A stretch of 64,000 bases of DNA from [Phormidium] sp. LEGE 05292 (GTDB lineage: Bacteria > Cyanobacteriota > Cyanobacteriia > Cyanobacteriales > Aerosakkonemataceae): positions 1-64,000 of the forward strand of contig NZ_JADEWG010000009.1 in NCBI RefSeq assembly GCF_015207735.1, read 5' to 3'. Below are positions 16,780-26,220 of this stretch, in pieces (positions within the stretch are counted from its first letter, which is position 1; every line of letters begins with the position of its first letter). The notes beneath the pieces are model-generated. The model was given only the letters and a program-made list of their open reading frames with translations. It made no database searches and had not been told where the DNA came from. The translations under genes and the position numbers were made by a program.

Positions 16780-17252
16780 GGTAGATGGATAATAAATAAG
16801 ATTTTATATTACACTATGGTTAGCCAACAATATGTACCTCATAAGTCAGAGAAAGGCTATATATTGAGAGGCCAATTGAATCTAACAAAATAAGTAATTG
16901 GACAGAATTAATTACACACTAGTTTTTTGAAGATTCTTTACTAGAGAAGACGGTTCTCCCGAACTTATGGTGATAAATTTTGCTAATAGGTTAGTTGTTA
17001 AGAGTATTAGGATAGAGCTAATGCCTGGTCACGGCAATAATTGCAGCTAAATAGGAGCTTTCGTAATCTGGCTATTATAGAGGTAGATCGGAGTAGAAAG
17101 TAAATTTGCTGATATATCAATCCAGAGCCAAAAAGCTAAACGGCTTTTTATTCAAGGTGTTGATAACTATTACCAACCAACAAATTCAAGGAATTCATGC
17201 GAGGAAACAACGATGGGGATCCGAAGGAATGGTATCTCCACCTGCTAAATGA
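16780..17252. other. Gene-free stretch between the NLR cluster and the metal island
   Basis: No frame looks coding and no strong hairpin is visible. This is the border where the HIP1-free plasmid sequence gives way to the HIP1-containing metal-resistance block, so it may hold the junction of an insertion. Confidence 0.3.
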
Positions 17253-17678
17253 TTAACTTGGTTGTGAGCGAACCAGAGCTTTCCAAGTATCAAAACCAAT
17301 AATGCCATCAGGAGTAAGTCTCGCCTGGGTTTGAAATTGTGCTACGGCTGCCTGTGATTGGAGGCCAAAAATACCATCAATGGCTCCTGTATAAAGTCCC
17401 GCCTGCTGGAGAAATTTTTGTACATCCTCTACCACTACCCCGCGACTGCCAAGTTGTAGAACTGGTATGGCATCTGTAGCAGCGTATTCCGTCAAGTTAC
17501 CATCACTCAACTGCGGCAGCGTATCATAAATGGGTACCGATCCAGTTAACGGCTGGGTTGGTTGTGTTGGCTCTGGGTAGAAATATTCTCCTGGCGGTGG
17601 AGCTTCTGCTCTAGCAGAGAGTGTACCTGCAACCAAAAACAGTAAAACAGAGCTACCTGTCAGAAGTGATTTGAGCAT
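17253..17678 (-). CDS. Exported peptidoglycan-binding domain protein
   Basis: 141 residues. A signal peptide covers about 1-24 (LLTGSSVLLFLVAGTLSARA). A Pro-rich linker follows, then a PG_binding_1 domain from about 72 to 138: LQLGSRGVVVEDVQKFLQQ, YTGAIDGIFG, AQFQTQARLTPDGIIG, TWKAL. This three-helix domain binds cell-wall peptidoglycan in the periplasm. No catalytic domain is attached. It has no evident link to the metal genes apart from its position at their edge. Confidence 0.8.
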   Translation of the reverse strand: MLKSLLTGSSVLLFLVAGTLSARAEAPPPGEYFYPEPTQPTQPLTGSVPIYDTLPQLSDGNLTEYAATDAIPVLQLGSRGVVVEDVQKFLQQAGLYTGAIDGIFGLQSQAAVAQFQTQARLTPDGIIGFDTWKALVRSQPS

Positions 17679-17840
17679 TTTAACTTCCTCTTTTAGCTCG
17701 ACAGATGTTGCACAGTTTAATACAGCTTAACTAAATAATAGTTCCACCCATAGGTGTCTTCTTCCTCAAGACGTTAGATAGATGCAATATGAATTTATTA
17801 ACTCAAGTTGCTAGTTATCTAAAGTGCGAACACCAGTTCC

Positions 17841-18050
17841 TTAAGTTGGAGGTGGCACTACAACCTTCTTTTTGATTGCAGGCTTGGGCTTATCAGTGAC
17901 CGTAGGCGGCGAACTTCTTGCTTCATCGACGTTACTCGCTTCCTGGGCTTTAGCCCGCTTCTGCTGTTTCTTCAATTCCAGTACTTCTGCCTTCAATGCC
18001 TTACCAGGTTTGAAGTGTGGCGGGATCTCCTCGGTAGGTATCCCATTCAA
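17841..18050 (-). CDS. Short Lys/Pro-rich protein or gene remnant
   Basis: The frame encodes about 69 residues with a helical KALKAEVLELKKQQKRAKAQ and a Pro/Lys-rich tail. The only starts are weak (TTG 18050). Upstream the frame stays open to about 18158 with plausible sequence (AYLGFTSSRDIFGFESLNG) but no ATG. It may be the C-terminal end of a gene cut off at the border of the metal island. No family recognised. Confidence 0.3.
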   Translation of the reverse strand: MNGIPTEEIPPHFKPGKALKAEVLELKKQQKRAKAQEASNVDEARSSPPTVTDKPKPAIKKKVVVPPPT

Positions 18051-18348
18051 AGATTCAAATCCGAATATATCCCTGCTTGAGGTAAAGCCGAGATACGCGC
18101 AAAATAGGACACGACGTAAAGAAATGTAACAATCGCTGCTGGCACGAATACTGAGTCACCGAAAGCAGAGTAGTAGTACTACTCTACTTAGGGCTTTGTC
18201 AATACCCTTTGATTCAAACTTGTCCTCATGATTATTGTCTCAAATTTTATCTCTACTATTAGATAGCGATCTCACCCACCAACTACTTTTGACCACACCC
18301 TTTACTTTGTTCAAGGTACAAGCAATTGGAATATCCACTTTCATCTCC

Positions 18349-18747
18349 TTAATCCAATTCATTCAAATGCTCTGCGACTTCTCGGTACAGGTTCATTACG
18401 TGGCTATCTGCCAAGCTGTAGTAAACATTGCGTCCAACCCGGCGATATTTTACCAAGCGTTGCGATCGCAAAATTCGCAATTGATGGGAAACCGCAGATT
18501 CACTTACCTTCACTGCTGCCGCTAAATCACAAACGCAGAGTTCTTGACTGGCTAATGCCGACATCAACCGCAAACGACTCGGATCGGCAAGTGCATTGAA
18601 AAACTCGGCCATCTGTTGTGCCCGATCTAACGACATCACCTCTGGTTGAACCTGCCGCACCTGCTCTAGATGAACCAGAGGTGTATCGCAACTGGGTACC
18701 TCTTCACTTTGGAAGGGTTGTGATTTTGGCAGCGATGATTTGTTCAT
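18349..18747 (-). CDS. ziaR: Metal-sensing repressor, SmtB/ZiaR type (ArsR family)
   Basis: 132 residues. The winged helix is clear: [61 protein letters not shown]. The C-terminal helix has D-S-H ... H-L-N-E, the alpha-5 zinc site of SmtB and ZiaR. N-terminal Cys and His (SCDTPLVH) plus the VC in the alpha-3 helix could form the second metal site. It is divergent from a P1B ATPase, as ziaR is from ziaA, with an inverted repeat between them. Zinc release of repression is expected; cadmium or lead sensing is possible. Confidence 0.85.
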   Translation of the reverse strand: MNKSSLPKSQPFQSEEVPSCDTPLVHLEQVRQVQPEVMSLDRAQQMAEFFNALADPSRLRLMSALASQELCVCDLAAAVKVSESAVSHQLRILRSQRLVKYRRVGRNVYYSLADSHVMNLYREVAEHLNELD

Positions 18748-18812
18748 AAGCGTTAGTGACTAAGGACAGAATAGGGGGTCAATGCAGAAAATGATTCTCA
18801 TTCTAACACTTT

Positions 18813-18838
18813 AATATCTGAATATATCTTCAGATATT
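18813..18838. promoter_or_regulatory. Operator for the SmtB/ZiaR-type repressor
   Basis: AATATCTGAA at 18813-18822 pairs exactly with TTCAGATATT at 18829-18838 around TATATC. The TGAA...TTCA core and AT-rich arms fit ArsR/SmtB operators. It lies between the divergent repressor and ATPase genes, so it can control both. Confidence 0.75.
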
Positions 18839-18893
18839 TCAGAATTTATGCTACAGTTCAAAAAAGTTCTTTTTCAAGTCGTATTGAAAACCT

Positions 18894-21113
18894 ATGGCTC
18901 AATCGTCACCGCTCAAAACTCAGCAGATGCAGGTCGGCGGTATGGACTGCACAAGCTGCAAAATGAAGATAGAGGGTAGCCTGGAACGATTGAAAGGGGT
19001 TGCAGAGGCATCTGTAACCGTGGCAACTGGGCGGTTAACCGTAACATATAATCCAGAGCAGGTGAGCGAGGCAACGATTCAAGAGCGAATCAAAGCTTTG
19101 GGCTACACCCTTGGAGATCCGAAATCGTCTGCACCGCTTAAAGTGCGTGAACACGATCGCTCTCATGCAGAAGGACACAGCCATGAAGAAGGGCATACCG
19201 ATCATGAGCATGACGAGGAAGAGGGACAGGATCGTGAGCACAGTCATGGCTCTGGCGAATTTAATCTCAAGAAAGAGTTACCGCCTGTACTGATTGCGAT
19301 CGCTTTCTTTGCCATTGCCATCCTGTTTGAGGAACCCTTACACAACACGCCTTACAACCTTGCCGAATTTGCGGTTATTATTCCTGCCTACCTGTTGAGT
19401 GGTTGGACAGTGCTGAAAACAGCGGGACGCAACATTCTCAGGGGGCAGATCTTTGACGAAAACTTTTTGATGACGATCGCAACCTTGGGCGCACTTGCCA
19501 TTCATCAACTTCCCGAAGCCGTTGCAGTTATGCTGTTCTTTAGAGTAGGGGAGCTATTTCAGGAATACTCCGTGGGGCGATCGCGCCGTTCCATCAAAGC
19601 CCTACTGGAAGTGCGACCCGATACCGCTAATCTCAAGCGGAATGGCACAGTTCAACAGGTTTCGCCAGAAACAGTGAAGGTTGGGGACTTAATTTTGGTG
19701 AAACCCGGTGAGAAAGTCCCACTGGATGGCGAGATCTTAGAAGGAACTTCACAGGTAGATACGTCAGCCTTGACCGGAGAATCGGTTCCACGCACCGTTA
19801 AGCCTAGAGATCCAATTCTCGCAGGCATGATTAACCAATCTGGTGTGCTGACGATTCGAGTCACCAAGCTGTTCGGAGAATCCTCGATCGCGAAGGTGCT
19901 TGACCTAGTTGAAAATGCTTCCAGCAAAAAGGCATCCACTGAAAAATTCATTACCCAGTTTGCTCGCTACTACACCCCTGTGGTTGTCTTTCTCTCATTA
20001 GCCGTTGCCCTGTTACCACCGTTATTCATTCCGGGGGTAGATCGTTCCGATTGGGTTTATCGTGCCCTGGTACTGCTAGTCATCTCCTGTCCCTGTGGAT
20101 TGGTAATTAGCATTCCGCTTGGCTATTTCGGTGGAATTGGGGGAGCCGCTAAGCGTGGAATTTTGGTCAAAGGGTCTTCCTTCTTGGACTCCCTTACAGC
20201 GGTTAAAACTGTTGTGTTTGATAAAACGGGAACCTTAACCCAAGGCACGTTTAAAGTTACCCAAGTTGTCACTAGAAATGGGTTTTCTGAATCTGAACTG
20301 CTGACGCTAGCAGCAAAAGCAGAATCTCACTCAAATCATCCTGTGGCGCAATCGATTCGGGAAGCTTATGCTCAACCGATCGCTGAGTCTGAAGTGACGG
20401 ATTACGAAGAAATTGCAGGGCATGGTATCCGAGCTACTGTGCAAAATCAAGTGGTGATTGCGGGAAACGATCGCTTATTGCATCGAGAAAAGATTGACCA
20501 TGATACTTGTGATGTGGCAGGTACGGTCGTTCACGTAGCAGTTGATGGACGCTACGCCGGATACATTCTGATTGCCGATCGGATCAAAGAAGATGCGGCT
20601 CAAGCGGTTCGAGACTTAAAACGAATGGGTGTTGAGAAGACCGTAATGCTGACGGGAGATAACCAGATGGTTGCTCAGTCCGTCGCCCGTCACCTTGGTT
20701 TAGATGCGTTTGTCGCTCAATTACTGCCAGAAGGAAAAGTAGATGAAATTGAGAAACTGCTAGATCGATCGGGCAAAGTAAAACTGGCATTTGTTGGTGA
20801 TGGGATTAATGATGCGCCAGTGATTGCCAGAGCCGATGTCGGCATGGCAATGGGTGGATTAGGATCGGATGCTGCCATTGAAACAGCGGATGTTGTGTTA
20901 ATGACCGATGCTCCCTCTAAGGTGGCAGAAGCGATCAAAGTTGCCCGCAAAACTCGTCAGATTGTGGTGCAAAACATTATAGTGGCGCTGACGATTAAGG
21001 TAATCTTTATTGCGCTAGGAGCCATTGGAGTAGCGACCCTGTGGGAGGCAGTGTTTGCTGATGTCGGTGTAGCTCTACTGGCGATTTTGAATGCAACCCG
21101 AATTGCAAAATAG
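18894..21113 (+). CDS. ziaA: Zn/Cd-type P1B ATPase (ZiaA/CadA-like)
   Basis: 739 residues. The N-terminal HMA domain has GGMDCTSC (Cys 19 and 22). A His/Asp/Glu-rich stretch lies at about 88-125. Then the P-type core: TGES phosphatase loop, CPC in SCPCGLV near residue 400, phosphorylation DKTGTLT near 443, GDGINDAP near 636. CPC with the N-terminal His-rich linker fits Zn/Cd/Pb exporters such as ZiaA of Synechocystis. It pumps metal out across the plasma membrane using ATP. The divergent ziaR-type repressor and operator give its likely zinc control. Confidence 0.88.
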   Translation: MAQSSPLKTQQMQVGGMDCTSCKMKIEGSLERLKGVAEASVTVATGRLTVTYNPEQVSEATIQERIKALGYTLGDPKSSAPLKVREHDRSHAEGHSHEEGHTDHEHDEEEGQDREHSHGSGEFNLKKELPPVLIAIAFFAIAILFEEPLHNTPYNLAEFAVIIPAYLLSGWTVLKTAGRNILRGQIFDENFLMTIATLGALAIHQLPEAVAVMLFFRVGELFQEYSVGRSRRSIKALLEVRPDTANLKRNGTVQQVSPETVKVGDLILVKPGEKVPLDGEILEGTSQVDTSALTGESVPRTVKPRDPILAGMINQSGVLTIRVTKLFGESSIAKVLDLVENASSKKASTEKFITQFARYYTPVVVFLSLAVALLPPLFIPGVDRSDWVYRALVLLVISCPCGLVISIPLGYFGGIGGAAKRGILVKGSSFLDSLTAVKTVVFDKTGTLTQGTFKVTQVVTRNGFSESELLTLAAKAESHSNHPVAQSIREAYAQPIAESEVTDYEEIAGHGIRATVQNQVVIAGNDRLLHREKIDHDTCDVAGTVVHVAVDGRYAGYILIADRIKEDAAQAVRDLKRMGVEKTVMLTGDNQMVAQSVARHLGLDAFVAQLLPEGKVDEIEKLLDRSGKVKLAFVGDGINDAPVIARADVGMAMGGLGSDAAIETADVVLMTDAPSKVAEAIKVARKTRQIVVQNIIVALTIKVIFIALGAIGVATLWEAVFADVGVALLAILNATRIAK

Positions 21114-21188
21114 ATTCTTCTTTTCTAAAAAGATCGCTTCAGGTGCTTAAAGAGAAACGAATTTTTTGATGTAGTTCATTGAGAAATT

Positions 21189-22145
21189 ATGCCCCGTAAA
21201 CGTCCTACTCCCTGGATTCATCGCTGGTCGCGTCTCATTATGGCAGGGCTTGCCACAATTGGAGCTGTCGTCACTGCCTATCTAACCTACAGCAAATTGA
21301 CGGGTAACAAAGCTGCTTGCCCAACTAATGGCTGTGATATCGTACTTTCCAGTCCCTATGCAACGGTGTTTGGATTACCGTTGGCGCTATTTGGTTTTCT
21401 TGCTTATGCCAGCATCATTGTCTTTGCAATCGCACCTCTGGTTTTCACACCTTCAAAGCTTTCCTTACTGGCAGACTCATCCAAACAAAAGCAAGCTTCT
21501 AACTCTCTGGAAAACTGGACAGGGCTGCTGCTGTTTTTAGGCAGTACTGCGATGATGATGTTTAGCTTTTATCTCATGTATTTGCTGGTGTTTGAGATTA
21601 AAGCAGTCTGTTTGTATTGCCTTGCCTCCGCAATTCTCTCTATCAGTTTGTTTATCCTCTCTTTGATTGGGCAGGAGTGGCAGGATGTTGGGCAACTGAT
21701 CTTTAGTGGGGTAATTATTACAGTAATTGTATTGGTGGGTACTTTAGGGATTTATGCCAATGTAAATAACCCAGCGAGCGGTGAATCTGGAACTGAGCAA
21801 GCAATGTCTAGATATAAAGTGACCACAACTTCTGGTCAGGCAGAGATAGCTTTGGCAAAACATTTAACCCAGGTTGGAGCTGTATTCTACGGTGCTTTCT
21901 GGTGTCCTCATTGTCATGAACAAAAGCAACTCTTTGGTAAAGAGGCGGTTCAATACATTACCTATGTTGAGTGTTCTAGGCCAGATGGTCGAGGACAAAC
22001 ACCTGAATGTCAGCAGCAACAAATTCAAAGCTATCCAACCTGGGAAATTAACGGTCAAAAGCTGCCCAGTGGGACGAAATCTCTTAAAGAATTAGCCCAA
22101 CTCTCTGGGTACAAGGGACCCAGTAATTTTCAGAATAAGTTGTAA
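21189..22145 (+). CDS. VKOR-thioredoxin fusion (disulphide-forming enzyme)
   Basis: 318 residues. Five or so membrane spans form a vitamin K epoxide reductase domain: Cys pair in ACPTNGCD (44 and 49), then CLYC in the fourth helix as the quinone-side CxxC. The C-terminal ~100 residues are a thioredoxin-like domain with FWCPHCHEQ and a second Cys pair in the ECS...PEC segment. Cyanobacterial VKOR homologues are such fusions and oxidise periplasmic thiols, passing electrons to quinone. It follows the zinc ATPase, perhaps to protect disulphide formation under metal stress (inference). Confidence 0.85.
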   Translation: MPRKRPTPWIHRWSRLIMAGLATIGAVVTAYLTYSKLTGNKAACPTNGCDIVLSSPYATVFGLPLALFGFLAYASIIVFAIAPLVFTPSKLSLLADSSKQKQASNSLENWTGLLLFLGSTAMMMFSFYLMYLLVFEIKAVCLYCLASAILSISLFILSLIGQEWQDVGQLIFSGVIITVIVLVGTLGIYANVNNPASGESGTEQAMSRYKVTTTSGQAEIALAKHLTQVGAVFYGAFWCPHCHEQKQLFGKEAVQYITYVECSRPDGRGQTPECQQQQIQSYPTWEINGQKLPSGTKSLKELAQLSGYKGPSNFQNKL

Positions 22146-22159
22146 AAGAAACAACGTAC

Positions 22160-22912
22160 ATGGGCTATCTCCAAGCCGTTCAAAGTAACTTTCAGGAAGC
22201 AGCAACGTTGAAGCCGTGTTACGTGAACTGCAAGAGGATAGCTGACTCTACTCCCAATAACACCTGCCCAGCCATGTATACATCTACACCTTCAATTGAC
22301 AGGAAAGAACAGCCCATCAAGCTCCTATGGATTGTGTTGGGAATGCGGAATGCGCTTTTCCTGGCAGAATTGATTGTTGGGCTTTGGGTTCATAGCTTGT
22401 CTCTACTTGCGGTTGCCGGACACATGATGGTTGATGTCTTTGCGATCGCGGTTGCGCTAGTAGCGGCTGAATTAACCCATCGTCCGTCAAATAAGCTCAA
22501 CATCGATCCAGTTCATCTAGATGCCTGGGCAGCTTTAATGAATAGCCTGCTTCTACTTGGAATTGCTGTATTTGTAGCCAGCGAAGCGATCGACCAGATT
22601 CAAGAACCGCAGGTTAGTGCAGGTCTACCAATACTCATAATGGCTGTTTTATGACTTGTGGTAAAAGGGGTAAATGCTGCCTTGCTCTATGAGGAGAGCC
22701 ATCACAGCTTAAATATACGGGGTATATTCCTTCACGCGATCGCTGATGCGGTTAACTCGATTAGCCTTTTATTTGCATCTTTGGCAGTCCTTTTGTTGAA
22801 CTGGCTGTGGGCTGATGCGATCGCTAGCTTGTTGGTTTCCCTAATTATTTGCATCAACGCATTCTCTCTCCTTCGCGAGAGTCTAAACGTTCTCAAAACC
22901 GATTTGAATTGA
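22160..22912 (+). pseudogene. CDF-family metal transporter with internal stop
   Basis: The frame holds a cation diffusion facilitator core: LLWIVLGMRNALFLAELIVG, AGHMMVDVFAIAVALVAAEL, later GIFLHAIADAVNSISLL. A TGA at 22652-22654 interrupts it; reading on in the same frame gives LVVKGVNAALL and the last two helices to 22912. GGA to TGA would explain it. The first His/Asp motif and the second (LHxxxD) are both present. The protein also lacks the usual long C-terminal cytoplasmic domain. Start could be 22274 instead of 22160. Probably inactive unless the stop is read through. Confidence 0.7.
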
Positions 22913-22974
22913 GGATAGGAGATCGCTTTGCCTAACGCCTTTCTAAGCGTCTTAACCTTTACCTCGATCCCAGT

Positions 22975-23811
22975 TTAATTACTGCGGTTGGGGTAGATGT
23001 TTTCATTGACGGACTCTTTAGTACGATTGGGAGCCTGCTGGATTTGCTGAATATATCCTAACGTTAGACTGTAGCTATCTCGATCGCCAGCCTGCTGGAA
23101 CAATCGGGCAGCCGTTTGTAAATCTTGCAGTGCCGCCTGCTGATTTCCAGTTTTGGCATAAAGAATTCCCCTATTGCCATAGGCATCTGGGAGATTAGAG
23201 TTAAGCTGAATTGCGAGTGTAAAATCAGAGATAGCACCTGTTGCATCTCCTAAAGCCATTTTCGCTTTTCCGCGGTTATAGTAAGCATCAGCGTAATTTG
23301 GCTTTGCTTGAACAGCTCGATCTAAATCACTAATAGCAGCCTGTAAATTGCCCATTTGGGCTTGAATAACACCTCGATTGTTATATGCCTCTGCATAGTT
23401 AGCATTGAGACGGATTGCCTGTGTCATATCTGTCAAGGCACTGGATAAATCCCCTATATCAGCTTTTGCTTCTCCTCGATTGTAAATTGCTCTAGCGCTA
23501 TCAGGATCGAGTTTCACTGCCTGCTCAAAATCTGCGATTGCTTGTCTAAAGTCTCCTAAATCATGGTGTGCCAGTCCTCGCTCGATATAAGCCTGGGTGT
23601 ATCTTGGATTAGCAGCAATGGCTTGAGTATAAGCAGCGATCGCTCCCTGTAAGTCACCTTGTCTTGCACGAGTTTTCCCTTGATTGAGTAGTTCAACTGC
23701 TCTAGTATCTGCTACCTCGACTGAAATTGCCTTTTCAGAGGCTAAAAAAGTAGTTGCCGCGATCGACAGCAGGATGCCACTCATTACACCAGACTTATGC
23801 AGCCAGTTCAT
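22975..23811 (-). CDS. Exported TPR-repeat protein
   Basis: 278 residues. A signal peptide (about 1-30, SGILLSIAATTFLASEKAIS) leads into about six tetratricopeptide repeats (GDLQGAIAAYTQAIAANPRY, GDFRQAIADFEQAVKLDPDS and so on). TPRs make protein-binding superhelices. The last repeat is followed by a polar tail. It is likely periplasmic. No direct link to metal handling, although it lies between the CDF pseudogene and the two-component system. Confidence 0.8.
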   Translation of the reverse strand: MNWLHKSGVMSGILLSIAATTFLASEKAISVEVADTRAVELLNQGKTRARQGDLQGAIAAYTQAIAANPRYTQAYIERGLAHHDLGDFRQAIADFEQAVKLDPDSARAIYNRGEAKADIGDLSSALTDMTQAIRLNANYAEAYNNRGVIQAQMGNLQAAISDLDRAVQAKPNYADAYYNRGKAKMALGDATGAISDFTLAIQLNSNLPDAYGNRGILYAKTGNQQAALQDLQTAARLFQQAGDRDSYSLTLGYIQQIQQAPNRTKESVNENIYPNRSN

Positions 23812-23933
23812 TGTTCAAACCCTCACAGCTTCTTTTTATATTCTGACTCAATATTCAAGCAAGCTATAGCGGCTGTTTCTCATCCTAGTCCGTTTCTGTA
23901 GAGCTTGCTGAGTAAGTAACAGAAAAGGAAAAG

Positions 23934-23997
23934 AATGATTAACTAACAGTCAGTAGATCGCAAAACTTTTCGGTCTACTGACTGTTAGTTAATCATT
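23934..23997 (-). terminator. Perfect 24-bp hairpin downstream of the histidine kinase
   Basis: AATGATTAACTAACAGTCAG.. at 23934-23957 is exactly complementary to 23974-23997 with a 16-base loop. Read on the minus strand it follows the kinase stop and is followed by CTTTTCCTTTTC. It may serve as a terminator. The exceptional length could also mark a small insertion. Confidence 0.55.
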
Positions 23998-24022
23998 CCA
24001 AAGATCGTCCTAAAACATACTG

Positions 24023-25417
24023 TTATTCGGCTATGGTAGTGTTTGAGGATGGGTGAATTCCCAAAGGCAATCGAATAGTAAAAGTGCTACCTTGACCCAA
24101 ATCACTCTGTACAGTAAGGCTACCCCCATGTGCCTGAACGATCGCTTGAGCAATTGCCAACCCTAAACCAGCCCCACCTGTATTGCGGGAGCGATCGCTA
24201 CTCACGCGATAGAAACGCTCAAAAATTCGCTCTTGCTCCGCCAGTGCAATTCCAATCCCCGTATCTCGAACCTCAATCAAAGCATGACCGTTGCTGCGAT
24301 CCAAAACAACGATGATTTGACCCCCAGTTAGCGTGTATTTAATTGCATTAGTAATTAAGTTAGAAACCAGGCGATAGAGTTGATTTTCGTCCCCTACAAC
24401 ATACAGCGGCTGGTGTAGCCGCACTTCCGATTTTAGCGTTACCTTGGCAGCGAAGGCCATATCAGCGAACTCTTCTACCAGGTCTCCCACCAAATCGTTG
24501 AGAGAACAAGCTTTCCACTGTATCAATATTTTCGGCTGCTCTAATCGGGAGAGGAGCAATAAATCCTCAATCATTTCAATCAATCGATGATTCTGACTCA
24601 CTACGTTTTTTAGAGTATCTCGCGCCTCTGATTCAGATAGATGAGGCATCCTGAGTACAGATTCAACCGCTGCTTGAATTGCTGCCACAGGAGTCCGCAA
24701 TTCATGGGCAGCATCAGATGTAAACTGTTTCATTTGTTGATAGGAGTGGTCAATCGGTCGCATCGCCAACCCCGCTAACCACCAACTAGAACCCCCAACC
24801 AGAAGTACCGTAATTGGCAATCCCAGCCCTAAAAATAATTTCAAGGCAGCAAGACGACTATCGAGGTCTTTGAGACTCCGCCCGACTTGTATATAGCCCC
24901 AAAGTTGATTGTCTTGAGTATGCAGCGGCAGAGACATTTGATGATAACGCTCGCCTTGTCGATCTTTGAGCGTTTGCCAAGCATCTTTGCTTACAATCAA
25001 CGGCAGCCCTTCAGGTTGGAGACCTGCCATAGCAATCAATTGTCCCTCACCATTGACAAACCGAATGTAATAGTAATTCCCTTGGTAAATAGCACTCAGA
25101 ATGTGGCGTTCGGTAGAAGTGTGGTAACTTTGTCCGTAAATCTTTTGAGTAGAGCAGCTAGACTCAGCTCGACAAATATTGGGTAAAAGCTGCTGAAAAA
25201 TTGGCTCCAGCACTCCCAACTGCTTCAGATTGGGTTCAATGCTGTCATGTAATGTTCCCGTTACAGACTTTAGCTCTCGGTCAATTGCTACCAAATGGGC
25301 ATAGATCATTACTTCATAAACCCCAAAACCGCAAATACCGAGAATGAAACCCATAACGATTGCATACCAAAGGGCCAGTCGCCAGCGAGTTTGACGAAAC
25401 GGTTTAGTTTGCATCAT
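24023..25417 (-). CDS. Sensor histidine kinase, RppB/NrsS-like
   Basis: About 464 residues. The start ATG 25417 overlaps the regulator stop by 14 bp; 25456 is a longer possibility. Membrane span at about 17-39, a periplasmic domain of ~150 residues with two Cys (CRAESSCS), second span near 190-212, then HisKA with AAHELRTPVAAIQAA, and HATPase with NLITNAIKYT, DTGIGI and GGAGLGLA boxes. It phosphorylates the co-transcribed regulator. Its position beside RND metal pumps suggests a metal or envelope signal, as for the nickel-sensing NrsRS/RppAB system; this is inferred. Confidence 0.85.
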   Translation of the reverse strand: MMQTKPFRQTRWRLALWYAIVMGFILGICGFGVYEVMIYAHLVAIDRELKSVTGTLHDSIEPNLKQLGVLEPIFQQLLPNICRAESSCSTQKIYGQSYHTSTERHILSAIYQGNYYYIRFVNGEGQLIAMAGLQPEGLPLIVSKDAWQTLKDRQGERYHQMSLPLHTQDNQLWGYIQVGRSLKDLDSRLAALKLFLGLGLPITVLLVGGSSWWLAGLAMRPIDHSYQQMKQFTSDAAHELRTPVAAIQAAVESVLRMPHLSESEARDTLKNVVSQNHRLIEMIEDLLLLSRLEQPKILIQWKACSLNDLVGDLVEEFADMAFAAKVTLKSEVRLHQPLYVVGDENQLYRLVSNLITNAIKYTLTGGQIIVVLDRSNGHALIEVRDTGIGIALAEQERIFERFYRVSSDRSRNTGGAGLGLAIAQAIVQAHGGSLTVQSDLGQGSTFTIRLPLGIHPSSNTTIAE

Positions 25418-26105
25418 TAAGATTGAATCGATAGCCCATGCCCGGAACAGTTTCAATTAAACCATCACAGCCAAGTTCTGACAGTTTGCGTCGCACCAGT
25501 CGGATTTGAGCCGCGATGACATTACTAATGCGTTCTGCATTCATTTCATAAAGATAGTCCAAAAGCTGGTCGCGGGTAATATATTGGTTGGGGTGTTTCA
25601 AGAAGTATTCCAGCACCTGAAATTCTTTTCTGGTTAGAGGAATAACTTGTTTGTCACCATTGGCGTGCTGAAGGCAAACCGTACAAGTGCCGTAATCTAA
25701 GATGAAGTGACCGACTTGAAGTTGCTGGGGTTGGAACTGAGGGGAGCGTCTCTGCAAAGCCCGCAGTCGCGCTAACAATTCCTCCATGCCAAATGGCTTC
25801 ACCAAATAATCATCTGCCCCTGCATCCAGTCCAGTCACCCTATCTTCCATGCGGTCTTTTGCTGTCAGCATCAATACGGGCAAGGGATTATTGCGAGTAC
25901 GCAGCCTACGCAGCAATTCTAAACCGGATATTCCTGGCAGTAACCAATCGAAGATAGCTAGCGTATACGGTGTTTTTTGGTCTTCTAAACAGTCCCAAGC
26001 CTGAGTGCCATTTAAAACCCAATCAACAATATATTTTTCCTGGTTCAAGGTTCGCTTAATTGCCTCACCCAGGACTGACTCATCTTCAACTAGCAGAACT
26101 TTCAT
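25404..26105 (-). CDS. OmpR-family response regulator, RppA/NrsR-like
   Basis: The start is ATG 26105 (MKVLLVEDESVLGEAIKR), with GGGGA upstream; the frame extends further but without sense. Receiver domain at 1-120 with phospho-acceptor Asp in LAIFDWLLPGISG and the Lys in MLTAKD. The C-terminal winged helix (140-233) has TRKEFQVLEYFLKH and RLVRRKLSELG. Kinase gene follows with overlap. Direct repeats TGAAAT-N5-TGAAAT upstream of the DUF2808 and adaptor genes are candidate binding sites for this class of regulator. Confidence 0.85.
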   Translation of the reverse strand: MKVLLVEDESVLGEAIKRTLNQEKYIVDWVLNGTQAWDCLEDQKTPYTLAIFDWLLPGISGLELLRRLRTRNNPLPVLMLTAKDRMEDRVTGLDAGADDYLVKPFGMEELLARLRALQRRSPQFQPQQLQVGHFILDYGTCTVCLQHANGDKQVIPLTRKEFQVLEYFLKHPNQYITRDQLLDYLYEMNAERISNVIAAQIRLVRRKLSELGCDGLIETVPGMGYRFNLNDAN

Positions 26106-26220
26106 AAAAAAATCCCCGAGCCTATCTACCAGAGGTTTGAATTCGAGCGGTTCCCAGAGGAATTTCGATATTCCCAGCAACGACAGTCCTGAATAAAATC
26201 AGTATGTCTCTCCTGACTGT

